Below, piece after piece: positions 44,202-53,866 of a DNA stretch of 64,000 bases (the stretch's first letter is position 1; the number at the start of each line of letters is the position of its first letter). The stretch is taken from assembly GCF_002104455.1 (NCBI RefSeq), contig NZ_NBOC01000011.1, forward strand, positions 53,105 to 117,104, in the 5' to 3' direction. Below the pieces are notes generated by a model. It saw only the letters and a program-made list of their open reading frames with translations, ran no database searches and was not told the origin of the DNA. A program made the translations under genes and the position numbers. Source of the DNA: Colwellia chukchiensis. GTDB taxonomy: Bacteria > Pseudomonadota > Gammaproteobacteria > Enterobacterales > Alteromonadaceae.

Positions 44202-44696
44202 CGAAAGTCGTAGAAAAGACTCAAATTTAGAGTGGGATGCTTACCTAGGTAAGTATTTTCAAATCAATGACAACATCGGCCTAGATACCGGCATAGCCTA
44301 CTAAAGCTATCATGGTGACTCGGTATCATCTAGCTACAATTACCCAGAGGCTTACGCGAATTTTGCTTACCATTCATCGGTGGGAGGTACAGAACTATAC
44401 TTTTGGTATCGCTGGGACTTTTTCGGTTTAAATGTTGAACACTATATTGCTATGCTTGCTCATACTATTGAGCTTACCCTCGGTCATTACTTAAAGCCAG
44501 CGTTGATCGTTCAAGCTCGCGCGATGAAAATAAGTGGGCATGGCATGACAATGATGCCTACAACTATATTCGTGTTTAATATATCACCCATTATCAAGGC
44601 CTTGATTTTAACCTCGCAATTCAAGACACCAGTATGAATTTTGATACCCCTGATGCACGTATAGTGTTCTCTGTCTCTCGCACCTTTGGTTTATAA
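44202..44696 (+). pseudogene. Truncated, decayed TorF-family porin remnant
   Basis: Directly after the IS481 right end, the sequence reads LEWDAYLGKYFQINDNIGLDTGIAY, then a stop (TAA, 44302-44304), then SYHGDSVSSSYNYPEAYANFAYHSS. A frameshift occurs near 44499 (after GHYLK), after which the other frame gives SVDRSSSRDENKWAWHDND, a second stop at about 44577, then GLDFNLAIQDTSMNFDTPD and the family's C-terminus VFSVSRTFGL. This matches the second half of TIGR02001/TorF proteins. The signal peptide and first strands are gone, cut off by the element. It is the second broken TorF gene in the window. Confidence 0.85.
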
Positions 44697-44746
44697 CAGC
44701 AACTAGCGGCTATTGCATGTTCAATACTCATTAGCTAAAGACGAAT

Positions 44747-44784
44747 AAAAACGCCCTTAAACTCCTATTTAAGGGCGTTTTTTT
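44747..44784. terminator. Bidirectional rho-independent terminator
   Basis: AAACGCCCTTAA (44749-44760) and TTAAGGGCGTTT (44769-44780) pair perfectly over an 8-base loop, with A-run on the left and T7 on the right. It serves the old TorF gene on the plus strand and MYG1 on the minus strand. Confidence 0.9.
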
Positions 44785-44816
44785 ATGGTTGCTATCATTG
44801 CTAATAAGGCGACTTA

Positions 44817-45686
44817 TTAAGCTTGCAGTGCAATTTCAGCCATTTTCATGGTGCTATCAAATGACTCTGCACCGGCAATAAATAAACCATTATGGCAGAA
44901 CATAGCATCATCAATGCCAGTGACAGCTTTAAGCTCATTGCCCGATAAGCCCGCCCACGCTTTGGGTAGCGGTTTTTTATCTTCAAAGGAGCCAGGGGCA
45001 ATAGGTACGGCTTGTATGCGCCACTGCCCAGTCGGTGAAGGGTAAATCATATATAATGCTTGCGTTGATAATGCGTGTACGGTTTTTTTCCACGGGATAT
45101 ATTTTTCTAATACGATCACACGCGAGTCTTGGGCATTGGCAATCGCACTTGCCACTTTATCTTTGGCGCTAATTGCGCCGTCAGCCGCGGCAATAAAACG
45201 CGCTAAAATACGGCCAGCAAATGCAACGGCTTCATCAAAGCTGCGATCAAAATCGCCAGCTTCTTGCCACGTTGGGTTAAACATTGCAATGGTTTGACTC
45301 AAACTGATGCCTTGCGGCACACCTTCAACATAGCCACAATCTATGGCATCTATAGCTGAAACTAACTCTCGGTCTACTGCATCAGCAACCGCTTGCTTAC
45401 CTTGACAAATGGCCACGCCATATTTTTGCCAAAGCAAACCAAAAGATGAAAATGGCACACCATTATCGCGTGCGCCCGCGCCGCCCCGTTGATGATGATC
45501 AAACCGGCCCGCCTGTGCGTCATATTCCCCGCCAACATCAATGACAATATCAGCCTGAGCAATAACATCAGCATCGCGACTGCGGATCAGGTTAATGCGT
45601 GGAAAAATGGTTTTCAGGGCCGCAACACTAAAAACATCGTCTGCATGAAAACTGCCGTTATGGGTTACTATGGTGATTTCAGTCAT
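44817..45686 (-). CDS. MYG1 family protein (DHH-like predicted exonuclease/phosphoesterase)
   Basis: A 289-residue protein starting ITIVTHNGSFHADDVFSVAALK, whose HNGxFHADD is the metal-binding signature of MYG1. VIDVGGEYDAQAGRFDHHQRGG supplies the DHH-like motif, and FHCNGLFIAGAESFDSTMKMA-like sequence the C-terminus (written MFCHNGLFIAGAES here). Eukaryotic MYG1 is reported as a 3'-5' RNA exonuclease; bacterial roles are unclear. Length and motifs are complete. Monocistronic, with its own terminator at 44747-44784. Confidence 0.9.
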   Translation of the reverse strand: MTEITIVTHNGSFHADDVFSVAALKTIFPRINLIRSRDADVIAQADIVIDVGGEYDAQAGRFDHHQRGGAGARDNGVPFSSFGLLWQKYGVAICQGKQAVADAVDRELVSAIDAIDCGYVEGVPQGISLSQTIAMFNPTWQEAGDFDRSFDEAVAFAGRILARFIAAADGAISAKDKVASAIANAQDSRVIVLEKYIPWKKTVHALSTQALYMIYPSPTGQWRIQAVPIAPGSFEDKKPLPKAWAGLSGNELKAVTGIDDAMFCHNGLFIAGAESFDSTMKMAEIALQA

Positions 45687-45904
45687 TTATCTTCTTTGGG
45701 TTAATTTAACTAGGTAATATTCTGCGCTAAATTCTAGCTGAAACACATCAGCAACAACAGTCAAGTTAGGCAAATATGGCGGTTATCTTTGGGTTGGCTT
45801 TAATATTAGTTATATTAGCTAATAATTTTTACTGCTCATTAGCTCGAATATTTGTACCATTGCCATTACAATAACGCGCCCTAGATTAAATAAAGTAGCG
45901 ACAC

Positions 45905-46252
45905 ATGCCTTTGCCACCATGCCCGAAATGTCATAGCAATTATATTTACCAAGATCTTAATTTACTGATCTGCCCTGAATGTGCACATGAGTGGCAGCCA
46001 TCTAATGCACAAGATGAAGTGGCAGAAACTCAAGTAAAAGATGCGAACGGTACAATACTGAATGTTGGTGATAAGGTAACTATGATTAAAGACCTAAAAA
46101 TTAAAGCCAGCTCACAAGTCATCAAGGTGGGCACTAAAGCTATTATAAAGCGCATCAGTACCGGAAAAGATCACCAACTTGACTGTAAAGTAGCAGGTGT
46201 AGGCGAGATGATGATCACCGCAAAGTTTGTCAAAAGTGCGCGCTTAACTTAA
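45905..46252 (+). CDS. yjdM: Zinc-ribbon protein YjdM (PhnA family)
   Basis: A 115-residue protein. The N-terminal zinc ribbon has CPKCHSNYIYQDLNLLICPECAHEW: two CxxC pairs at about 6-9 and 23-26. From about 45 to 115 comes the PhnA/YjdM beta-barrel: VKDANGTILNVGDKVTMIKDLKIKASSQVIKVGTKA. E. coli YjdM lies near the phosphonate operon but is not needed for phosphonate use, and its function is undefined. No phn genes are present here. Confidence 0.9.
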   Translation: MPLPPCPKCHSNYIYQDLNLLICPECAHEWQPSNAQDEVAETQVKDANGTILNVGDKVTMIKDLKIKASSQVIKVGTKAIIKRISTGKDHQLDCKVAGVGEMMITAKFVKSARLT

Positions 46253-46430
46253 ATCGCCAACATCAAGTGGCTAAGAAAAGCATAATTCACGATAGGTTTA
46301 TGGCTTTCATGGCCTTAGGATTAGTTGTTAATTTAGCAAGCGATTAGGCTATAATCGCGTTAACTAGGTTAAAAGAGGTCATATCATCAAGCCGAAAAAT
46401 ACCAATGAACCGCCGCGCCCTGCTGCTGCC

Positions 46431-47504
46431 TTGCCTGACTTAGTAACTGATAACCAATTCACAGTCGCGACCTTCAATTTATTTAATTACCTTGAGCCAC
46501 CAAATGCCTATTACGAGTTTCAGCGCATTTATAGCGCCGAGCAATGGCAGAAAAAACAAAACTGGCTTATTGACTATTTACAAGCCTACCAGCCTGACAT
46601 TATTGGTTTTCAAGAAGTGTTTAGTGTCGAGTCTTTAAAAAACTTAGTGGCAAGTCAAGGCTACCGCTATTTTGCTGTGGTTGACGAGGCGGAAGTTATT
46701 GAGGAATTTATTTATCGCAGCCCTGTGGTTGCCATTGCCTCACGCTTGCCCATTGTTGAAGTGGTCGCGGTTAAGCCAGATCTTGCATTGGCTCAAGCCA
46801 TAGGTTTAAGTAGCACTTTCTCGTTTAGTCGCAAAGTATTAAGGGCCACAATTGATGTGCCACACCTTGGCAACTGCGATTGTTATGTGGTGCATTTTAA
46901 ATCTAAGCGTTCAATACTCGAGCATGATGAAAATCGCAATCACTCCCCTGAGAAAAACATCATCGAAAGCCTAAAAGCACAAGTAGCGGGTGGTTGGGGC
47001 GCCAGCATACAACGTGGCAGTGAAGCCGCGTTGTTGATGGTAGAAATGATAACTCGGCGGGAAACGAGCAATAATCCCATGATCCTTTTGGGAGATTTTA
47101 ACAATAACTTAGCCGATGGCGTACTCAATCACCTGCTGACCAACGCTTTGCCTTTTGTCTCCAGCATTGATCGTGACACTTACCTGGAAAAATATTGTCT
47201 CAATGATGCCTGGGATTTATTTCAAGCCATACTCAGCAATGAAACGAATAACAGCAATGACGAAAATGAAATTAGCCAAGAAAAAATAAACGGTCGCAGT
47301 CCAAGTCACTATTATGGCGCAACCAGCGCAGTACTTGACTACATTTTATTGTCATCTGAGTTTGATGCCAGCAATCAAGCCAGTTTATACCAAGTCAGTA
47401 ACTACCATACTTATGATCGCCATTTAATTAACCCAATTTTTGCACGCGATGGCGAAAGCACAGATCACGCGATTGTCATGGTGACGCTAACATTGAGAGC
47501 GTAA
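46431..47504 (+). CDS. Endonuclease/exonuclease/phosphatase (EEP) family protein with non-ATG start
   Basis: About 357 residues. FTVATFNLFNYLEPPN opens the EEP fold. IIGFQEVF has the metal Glu, ILLGDFNNNLAD the GDFN motif, and STDHAIVMV the catalytic Asp-His. Family members include DNase I-like nucleases, phosphodiesterases and sphingomyelinases; the substrate is unclear. No signal peptide is seen. The frame is open back to TAG at 46365 with no ATG or GTG. TTG at 46431 is the only usual alternative start but has no ribosome site, whereas AGAGGT (46374-46379) stands 6 bases before an in-frame ATC at 46386. The true start is therefore uncertain. Confidence 0.82.
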   Translation: MPDLVTDNQFTVATFNLFNYLEPPNAYYEFQRIYSAEQWQKKQNWLIDYLQAYQPDIIGFQEVFSVESLKNLVASQGYRYFAVVDEAEVIEEFIYRSPVVAIASRLPIVEVVAVKPDLALAQAIGLSSTFSFSRKVLRATIDVPHLGNCDCYVVHFKSKRSILEHDENRNHSPEKNIIESLKAQVAGGWGASIQRGSEAALLMVEMITRRETSNNPMILLGDFNNNLADGVLNHLLTNALPFVSSIDRDTYLEKYCLNDAWDLFQAILSNETNNSNDENEISQEKINGRSPSHYYGATSAVLDYILLSSEFDASNQASLYQVSNYHTYDRHLINPIFARDGESTDHAIVMVTLTLRA

Positions 47505-47761
47505 TGCTGCACCGCCCTAATGACGGTTATCTATCGCTATTTCAGCAAACTTACAAAAAAGTTCATGGTGCAATTCATGGAGCAAAGTATTAGCCTATGT
47601 CAGTATTATATGTAATGGTAGTGAGGTAATAATCGCGCTGCCCAGTAAGCAAACTAACCGCGCCTATGCATAGCCATACGCTGGGTAGCGTCGTTATAAC
47701 ATAGTTCAGTTATACCTATATTTTGAGTAATTCGCATTTTTGCTAAGGAGTTTTTTAAAGC

Positions 47762-49048
47762 ATGCACAGCTCATCTATTGCATTTAGCTCAAAGCCACTA
47801 TTTCGCCTGTTTCGGCAACCTCTCATGGCTTGTATCACAATTTGTGCTTTTTTACCTTTGCTTTCTCAGGCCAGTATTGCAGATGATAACTTTTTGCAAT
47901 GTAAAGCTAAGTTAGCAGAGCGAGCTGAAAATGCGGGTTTTTCTCATTACATTACCAATACAGTCATTGCTGGTATCACCCCTATTAAACGCGTGATTGC
48001 CTTAGATAAAAAGCAACCTGAGTTTAGCCAAAGCTTTGCACAATACATTAAAACCAGAGTGACTGATTATCATGTGCGCGTTGGGCAGCAAAAGTTACAA
48101 CAACATCAAGCGCTATTTACTCAACTAGAGCAAACATATGGTATTCCTCGACAATATTTGGTGGCGTTTTGGGGCTTAGAAACCGTTTATGGCAAGCATA
48201 AAGGCAAAATGTCGGTACTGAACGCCTTAGCGACACTGGCTTGTGATCAGCGTCGCAGCGAGTTTTTTACTTTAGAGTTACTTAATTTATTTACCTTAAT
48301 TGACACCGAGCAAGTCAGTGTTGAGCAACTACAAGGCTCTTGGGCGGGTGCTATGGGTCATATGCAGTTTATGCCCACCGCGTTATTAAAATATGCAATT
48401 GACGCCGATCACGACGGTAAAGTCGATGTATGGCAAAGTGAGCGAGACGCCTTAACCACAGCAGCCCATTACTTGCAGCAAATTGGCTGGCAATCCCATG
48501 AGCGTTGGGGCAGAGAAGTGAAGCTCCCTGCTGACTTTGCCTATGACAAGGTGGCATTTGATCAATACTACCCACTCGACTATTTTCGACAATTAGGCGT
48601 GCGGCAAAATAACCAACAGCCGTTACCGAGTTATGATATTCAAGCTGAGCTGTACTTACCTGCAGGTCACCGTGGCCCAGCGTTTTTACTCTACCCAAAT
48701 TTCAATGTCATCATGACTTGGAACTTATCAAAAAGTTACGCGCTTTCTGTTGGCTTATTAGCCGACAAGTTAGTTGGTGCTCCAGGACTAACTGTTAAAC
48801 CAAGCGCTAAAACACAGTCACCTTATAGTGTGGCAGAGATGAAAACGCTACAACAGCAGCTAAATAGCTTAGGGTTTAATGCCGGTAATGCAGACGGCAT
48901 TTGGGGGCCAAAAAGTCGCCATGCAATACGCGCCTTTCAGCTACAGCATCAATTGATTGCCGATGGTTACCCCAATCGCACGGTATTTACCGCGGTAAGC
49001 TCCGCCATTAGCAACAAGGCACAGCAAACGGTTACTTCCAGTGAATGA
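47762..49048 (+). CDS. Lytic murein transglycosylase (MltB family) with peptidoglycan-binding domain
   Basis: A 428-residue exported enzyme. The signal sequence is about 1-40 after a long n-region; TAAGGAG lies 12 bases before the ATG. The SLT_2 domain shows the catalytic Glu in FWGLETVYGKHKGK, the SWAGAMGHMQFMPT block, and DHDGKVDVWQSERDALTTAAHYLQQIGW. Residues about 355-415 form a PG_binding_1 domain (LQQQLNSLGFNAGNADGIWGPKSRHAIRAFQ). It cleaves peptidoglycan between MurNAc and GlcNAc to form 1,6-anhydroMurNAc. No lipobox is seen, so it is likely soluble in the periplasm. Confidence 0.93.
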   Translation: MHSSSIAFSSKPLFRLFRQPLMACITICAFLPLLSQASIADDNFLQCKAKLAERAENAGFSHYITNTVIAGITPIKRVIALDKKQPEFSQSFAQYIKTRVTDYHVRVGQQKLQQHQALFTQLEQTYGIPRQYLVAFWGLETVYGKHKGKMSVLNALATLACDQRRSEFFTLELLNLFTLIDTEQVSVEQLQGSWAGAMGHMQFMPTALLKYAIDADHDGKVDVWQSERDALTTAAHYLQQIGWQSHERWGREVKLPADFAYDKVAFDQYYPLDYFRQLGVRQNNQQPLPSYDIQAELYLPAGHRGPAFLLYPNFNVIMTWNLSKSYALSVGLLADKLVGAPGLTVKPSAKTQSPYSVAEMKTLQQQLNSLGFNAGNADGIWGPKSRHAIRAFQLQHQLIADGYPNRTVFTAVSSAISNKAQQTVTSSE

Positions 49049-49057
49049 GTACTGACA

Positions 49058-49822
49058 ATGTGGTTTGATTTGCTGTTGCTGCTTTTTGCCGGCTTGTTAG
49101 CTGGGGTGCTTAACGCTATTGCTGGCGGCGGCAGCTTTATTACTTTTCCGGCGCTAATTTTTGTTGGCATTCCCCCGATCATGGCCAATGCCACCAATAC
49201 CTTTGCCTCCTGCGCAGGCTATATCAGTGGTAGCTATGCCTTGCGAGTAGAATTGGCAAAGCATCAACACCAGCTGTTACCCATTATTGTTATCAGTACC
49301 TTAGGCGCAATACTTGGCGCTTGGTTATTACTACAAACCCCTGAGCAAGTATTTCAAGCAGCTATCCCTTGGTTATTGCTCTTAGCCACAAGCTTATTTA
49401 TTTTTGGCGAGCCAATAAATACCACCCTAAAAGCCATAAGTAAGCGTCACCAACACGCATCCAGCATAGGTAAATTACTTTTACTGTTGATACTTTTCGC
49501 CGTTGCCGGCTATGGCGGTTTTTTTAATGCCGGCTTAGGTATTATTGCACTAAGTTATTTAGCCTTGGCGGGTCATAAAAATATCAATGCCATGAATGGC
49601 TTAAAGCTACTGATCTCAACCACAGTTTCATTAGTAGCCATTGCTGTGTTTATCTATCACCAACTGATTGCTTGGTATCAAGGTGGCATAGTACTACTTG
49701 GTAGCTTAGTGGGTGGCTATTTGGCCGCACATTGGTCGCGCAAATTACCCCAGCAATATATCAGAGCTTTTGTCATTGTGGTAAGTATCGCCACCACACT
49801 ATATTTTTTTATACGCCGTTAG
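49058..49822 (+). CDS. Sulfite exporter TauE/SafE family membrane protein
   Basis: A 254-residue inner-membrane protein with about eight segments in two halves. Each half starts with the family's glycine-rich loop: AGVLNAIAGGGSFITFPALIFVGIPPIMANATNT (first) and GYGGFFNAGLGIIALSYLALAGHKNINAMNGLK (second). Members export sulfite, sulfoacetate or other organic anions. The cargo cannot be read here. The gene follows the transglycosylase by 9 bp and is convergent with aconitase, with only 8 bp between stop codons. Confidence 0.9.
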   Translation: MWFDLLLLLFAGLLAGVLNAIAGGGSFITFPALIFVGIPPIMANATNTFASCAGYISGSYALRVELAKHQHQLLPIIVISTLGAILGAWLLLQTPEQVFQAAIPWLLLLATSLFIFGEPINTTLKAISKRHQHASSIGKLLLLLILFAVAGYGGFFNAGLGIIALSYLALAGHKNINAMNGLKLLISTTVSLVAIAVFIYHQLIAWYQGGIVLLGSLVGGYLAAHWSRKLPQQYIRAFVIVVSIATTLYFFIRR

Positions 49823-49830
49823 CGTAAAAG

Positions 49831-52584
49831 CTAAATAAATTCACGCGCCACATAAGGTAGTACACCACCAGCATGAAAATATTTAAGCTCTAAATCATTA
49901 ATAATATTTAAGGTAACAACAATTTCTGCTGTCGCTTGGTGATCGTTTGCCCTATTAGTTATCAATAAGCGTAGCGGCTGGCCGGGTGCCAATTGGCTAT
50001 GTTCCTCATTTGCAAAGGCTAAAGTAATTTTTTCTTGGCCTGTTAGCTTTAAATCAGCCACCGACATAGTGCTTGGCAATAGTAACGGCATTATCCCCAT
50101 GCCCACTAAGTTGCTGCGATGAATACGCTCAAACGACTGGGCAATAACCGCCTTCACCCCTAACAATTGACAACCTTTAGCGGCCCAATCTCGGCTTGAG
50201 CCCGTACCATATTCTTTACCGGCAAAAATCACCAAAGGAATATGATTTTGTTGATAATATTGACTGGCTTCAAATATTGAAACTTCGGTGCTCGTGTCGA
50301 ACTCGGCACTATCAAAAATACGGGTAAGCCCGCCTTCACTTGGCGTGACTATTTGATTTTGCAAACGATTGTTGGCAAAGGTACCGCGCACCATAACCTC
50401 ATGGTGGCCGCGCCGCGTGCCGTAACTATTAAAATGCTTGGGCTCAACGCCCCGTTTGATCAAGTATTGCCCAGCTGGTGTTTTCGCATTAATTTGTCCG
50501 GCAGGTGAAATATGATCTGTGGTGATCGAGTCGCCTAATAGCGCTAGAATACGCGCTGACTCGATTAAGCTTTCGCCCTGTTCTTTCGCATTTGCTTGCC
50601 CTGCTGCTGTTGCGGTATTTTCAGCTAAAGCATCTAAAAATGGTGGCCTAACAATATAAGTGGAGTCGCTATCCCAGTCGTAACAAATACTGTTACTAGT
50701 TGGTAAGCGCTCCCACGCATCATCACCCACAAGCATGTCTTGATACGACTGTGCGTAGCTTTCTTGGGTAATTGCTGACAAGGCACGGTTAACCATGTCC
50801 TCACTGGGCCAAATATCCGCTAGATAAACCGCCTGACCTTGGTTGTCGGTGCCAATGGGCTCTTCATCAAAATTAATGCGGGTATGCCCCACTAAAGCAA
50901 AAGCCACCACCAGCGGCGGCGAGGTTAGCCAGTTCAATCTAACCGAAGGGTGAATTCGCCCTTCAAAATTACGGTTGCCGGATAAAACCGAGCAAACACT
51001 TAAATTATGGTCTTGCACTTGTTGCTCGTAATCGCCATTTAGCGGTCCTGAATTACCAATACAAGTGGTACAGCCAAAACCAATACGGTTAAAGCCTAAC
51101 TTATCTAAATAGGGTTGTAATTCTGTGCTATCTAGGTAGCGCGCAACCACTTGCGAGCCCGGCGCTAGCGAAGCTTTAACATGAGCAGGAACACTTAAAC
51201 CCCGCTCAACTGCCGCTTTTGCTAATAAGCCAGCTTGCAACATAACATGCGGGTTTGAGGTATTGGTACACGAGGTAATAGCCGCTAAAACAATATCACC
51301 TGAGGCTAAGGTATCGGCTGAGTCTGCCTTTGCTTGGTTATCTTCAGCTTGACCACTAAGTGCCATAGCAGCTTGTGTTGCTTGTTTGATTTCATTTAAC
51401 GCAATGCGATCTTGTGGTCGCTTTGGCCCTGCAACGCTGGGCGTTATTGCACTTAAATCTATGTATATATTGTCACTATAATTGGCATTGTTGTTCGGGT
51501 TGTCATACCACAACTGTTGCGCTTTGGCATACGCTTCAACACGCGCGATTAGCGCTGGCGAACGATTGGTTAACTTCAGGTAATCAGTAACTTTGCTGTC
51601 TATTGGGAAGACGCCACAGGTTGCGCCATATTCAGGTGACATATTTGCTACCGTCGCCCGGTCGGCAATACTCAGTGACAACATGCCCGCGCCATAAAAT
51701 TCGACGTATTTGCCTACCACGCCGTGTTTTCTCAACGTTTCAGTCACCGTAAGCACTAAGTCAGTGGCGGTAATACCCACCGGCAGCTTGCCTTGTAAGT
51801 TAACCCCCACCACTTGCGGCGCGCCGATACTGAGCGGCTGCCCTAACATTACGGCCTCGGCTTCAATGCCGCCAACGCCCCAACCAAGCACGCCTAAGCC
51901 ATTGATCATTGTGGTGTGGCTGTCGGTACCTATTAAAGTATCTGGTGACAATACGCCATCTTCATCACGCACCACTTGAGCTAAATACTCTAGGTTTACT
52001 TGATGACAAATGCCCCGGCCTGGCGGAACTACTTGTAAGTTGTCAAAAGAATGCTGTGCCCATTTTAAAAACTGATACCGCTCTTGGTTTCTTTCCATTT
52101 CGCGTTGGCTATTATACGCCAGTGCTGCTGGGCTACCTGCTTGATCGACAATCACTGAGTGATCAATCACCAAGTCAACTGGGCAAAGCGGATTTATGCT
52201 TTTAGCGTCGCCACCTTGTGCGGCAACCGCGTCACGCATTGCGGCCAGATCTACAATCGCCGGAACACCGGTATAGTCTTGCATCAGTACACGCGACGGC
52301 AAATAGGAGAACTCAAAATTTGCACTGGCGTTATTTGCAATAAGCTGCTTAATGGTGTTAACAACCGTCTCATGCGCTAAATCATCAATACTGGCGTAAT
52401 GACGCATCACGTTTTCTAAAAACAGTTTAATAATAAAAGGTTGCTCTGCTAAGTTAAACTTAAAGTCTTCTGCTAAACGGGCTAAAGACCAGTAACGCAC
52501 TGGGCTATCAGATTTAAGGAGACTATTATCAACAAAATTAGCGAGATAACGCTCACACCAAGCCGCTTTATTTATGGGAATCAT
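49831..52584 (-). CDS. acnA: Aconitate hydratase AcnA
   Basis: A 917-residue iron-sulphur enzyme. The 4Fe-4S ligands are C439 (AITSCTNTSNP), C505 and C508 (GFGCTTCIGNSGPL). Active-site stretches include DSHTTMINGLGVLGWGVGGIEAEAVMLGQP, GDSITTDHISPAG in the swivelling C-domain, and FAGKEYGTGSSRDWAAKG. It interconverts citrate and isocitrate. Length and the C-terminal swivel place it in the AcnA/IRP group, usually the stress-resistant form in gammaproteobacteria. An iron-regulatory moonlighting role is known for relatives but not seen from sequence. Confidence 0.95.
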   Translation of the reverse strand: MIPINKAAWCERYLANFVDNSLLKSDSPVRYWSLARLAEDFKFNLAEQPFIIKLFLENVMRHYASIDDLAHETVVNTIKQLIANNASANFEFSYLPSRVLMQDYTGVPAIVDLAAMRDAVAAQGGDAKSINPLCPVDLVIDHSVIVDQAGSPAALAYNSQREMERNQERYQFLKWAQHSFDNLQVVPPGRGICHQVNLEYLAQVVRDEDGVLSPDTLIGTDSHTTMINGLGVLGWGVGGIEAEAVMLGQPLSIGAPQVVGVNLQGKLPVGITATDLVLTVTETLRKHGVVGKYVEFYGAGMLSLSIADRATVANMSPEYGATCGVFPIDSKVTDYLKLTNRSPALIARVEAYAKAQQLWYDNPNNNANYSDNIYIDLSAITPSVAGPKRPQDRIALNEIKQATQAAMALSGQAEDNQAKADSADTLASGDIVLAAITSCTNTSNPHVMLQAGLLAKAAVERGLSVPAHVKASLAPGSQVVARYLDSTELQPYLDKLGFNRIGFGCTTCIGNSGPLNGDYEQQVQDHNLSVCSVLSGNRNFEGRIHPSVRLNWLTSPPLVVAFALVGHTRINFDEEPIGTDNQGQAVYLADIWPSEDMVNRALSAITQESYAQSYQDMLVGDDAWERLPTSNSICYDWDSDSTYIVRPPFLDALAENTATAAGQANAKEQGESLIESARILALLGDSITTDHISPAGQINAKTPAGQYLIKRGVEPKHFNSYGTRRGHHEVMVRGTFANNRLQNQIVTPSEGGLTRIFDSAEFDTSTEVSIFEASQYYQQNHIPLVIFAGKEYGTGSSRDWAAKGCQLLGVKAVIAQSFERIHRSNLVGMGIMPLLLPSTMSVADLKLTGQEKITLAFANEEHSQLAPGQPLRLLITNRANDHQATAEIVVTLNIINDLELKYFHAGGVLPYVAREFI

Positions 52585-52794
52585 TTGTTTACCTTTTAAT
52601 TACCGTTATCATTTTACTGTAGTCAATAATGGCTAGATTTAAAGTTTTTACGCAATTAAGCTGAATACTTACTGGAAATTAAAACAAACTTGTGCAGATG
52701 CACATAATTGGGCTTTGCCCGTGTATATTTTCTGGTGGATGAATATAAGCTGAGACTGCGGTTTTAAATACTATGGTTTTTAAATAAAGCAGGC

Positions 52795-53583
52795 TTATGG
52801 CGTTGGTGCGTCGAATTTATGCCAATCTTGTAGGTTATATTTTTGCAAAATGCGCTGCAGCTGACCGTTGGCTCTCATGTTGTCAAGTTCTTGGCTTAAT
52901 AGCTTTGCATAACGTTTGGCATTAGCGAGTTGCGGTGAAAAAGCGATATATATTTCTTCTTTTGTCAATATACCGGCAATGCGAAAGTTATTGGCGATGT
53001 TATTTTCCAGTAGAAAAAAATCGAAAACATTACGATCGGCAATTAATGCTTGAATTCGTCCTCTCGATAGCTTTTCAATATTCTGCTTTAATCCATTAAT
53101 GCTGCTAACCGGCTGCACTTTACCGTTGGCAATGTTAGCCTTAGTGATGTAACGCTGAGCTAAATCACCGTACGAGTAACCTTTAATCACGCCAAAACTG
53201 ATCTCAGCCAAAGATTTAAGCCCTGTATATTGCCATGTGGCTTCTTTTAGAGTGATAAAAACATGCGTTGCAACCCCTAGCGCTTGGTTTGGAAAAATAA
53301 GCTCAGGTACTTCGTTTTTTGTTACCCCAAGTAAGCCGGTCTTTTTCCCCAATAGCACGTCATTGATCGCCCTTGACCACGGCAAAACAACATAGTCAAG
53401 CTTGATATTATGTTTAGCGAACGCTTGCTCCGCTATTTCGAGTAAATAGCCTTGGTATTGGCTCTGCTTAGCGCAATTGTATGGGCACCATGGATCGGCC
53501 ACTAAAGTTATGGTTTCTGCCATGCTGACTTTACTAAAAACATAAACAACACAAAATAAGCAGGCAATCGCAAGTTTTGACAT
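52795..53583 (-). CDS. Periplasmic solute-binding-like protein (SBP_bac_3 fold)
   Basis: A 262-residue exported protein with signal peptide ending VSMAET. ITLVADPWCPYNC at the start of the mature chain, GYLLEIAEQAFAKHNIKLDYVVLPWSRAINDVLLGK, and the hinge FGVIKGYSYGDLAQRYI are typical of the amino-acid-type binding fold in the marine single-gene version. No ABC permease adjoins. It is a distant relative of the protein at 7025-7816. The ligand is unknown. Confidence 0.8.
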   Translation of the reverse strand: MSKLAIACLFCVVYVFSKVSMAETITLVADPWCPYNCAKQSQYQGYLLEIAEQAFAKHNIKLDYVVLPWSRAINDVLLGKKTGLLGVTKNEVPELIFPNQALGVATHVFITLKEATWQYTGLKSLAEISFGVIKGYSYGDLAQRYITKANIANGKVQPVSSINGLKQNIEKLSRGRIQALIADRNVFDFFLLENNIANNFRIAGILTKEEIYIAFSPQLANAKRYAKLLSQELDNMRANGQLQRILQKYNLQDWHKFDAPTP

Positions 53584-53866
53584 AAATGAAAGTATAGATT
53601 AAAGCGCAAAGTAAAAGCGATAGTAGCATTAGGCGATAAAAACACACGCTATTTTTCTTTAACCTAGCATAAAGCGCGTCATTTATGCCTGCTGCTCGCG
53701 CCACTTTCGCTTGCCCGCCGAGTTAAGCTGAGCAAGTAACTAGCAATAACAATTGAACTCCCCTAGCGTTAGCCTTACCATTAGCTTGCGCAGCTAATTA
53801 CTATTTCATGCGCCATTATTAATAACTACATAATTAATAACAACATAGCATACGCAGGAGCCATTT

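Noticed and set aside
44380..44637. Separate 85-residue gene after the IS481 element
   Set aside because: Its first half is TorF sequence and its second half is out-of-frame TorF; it is part of the remnant, not a new gene.
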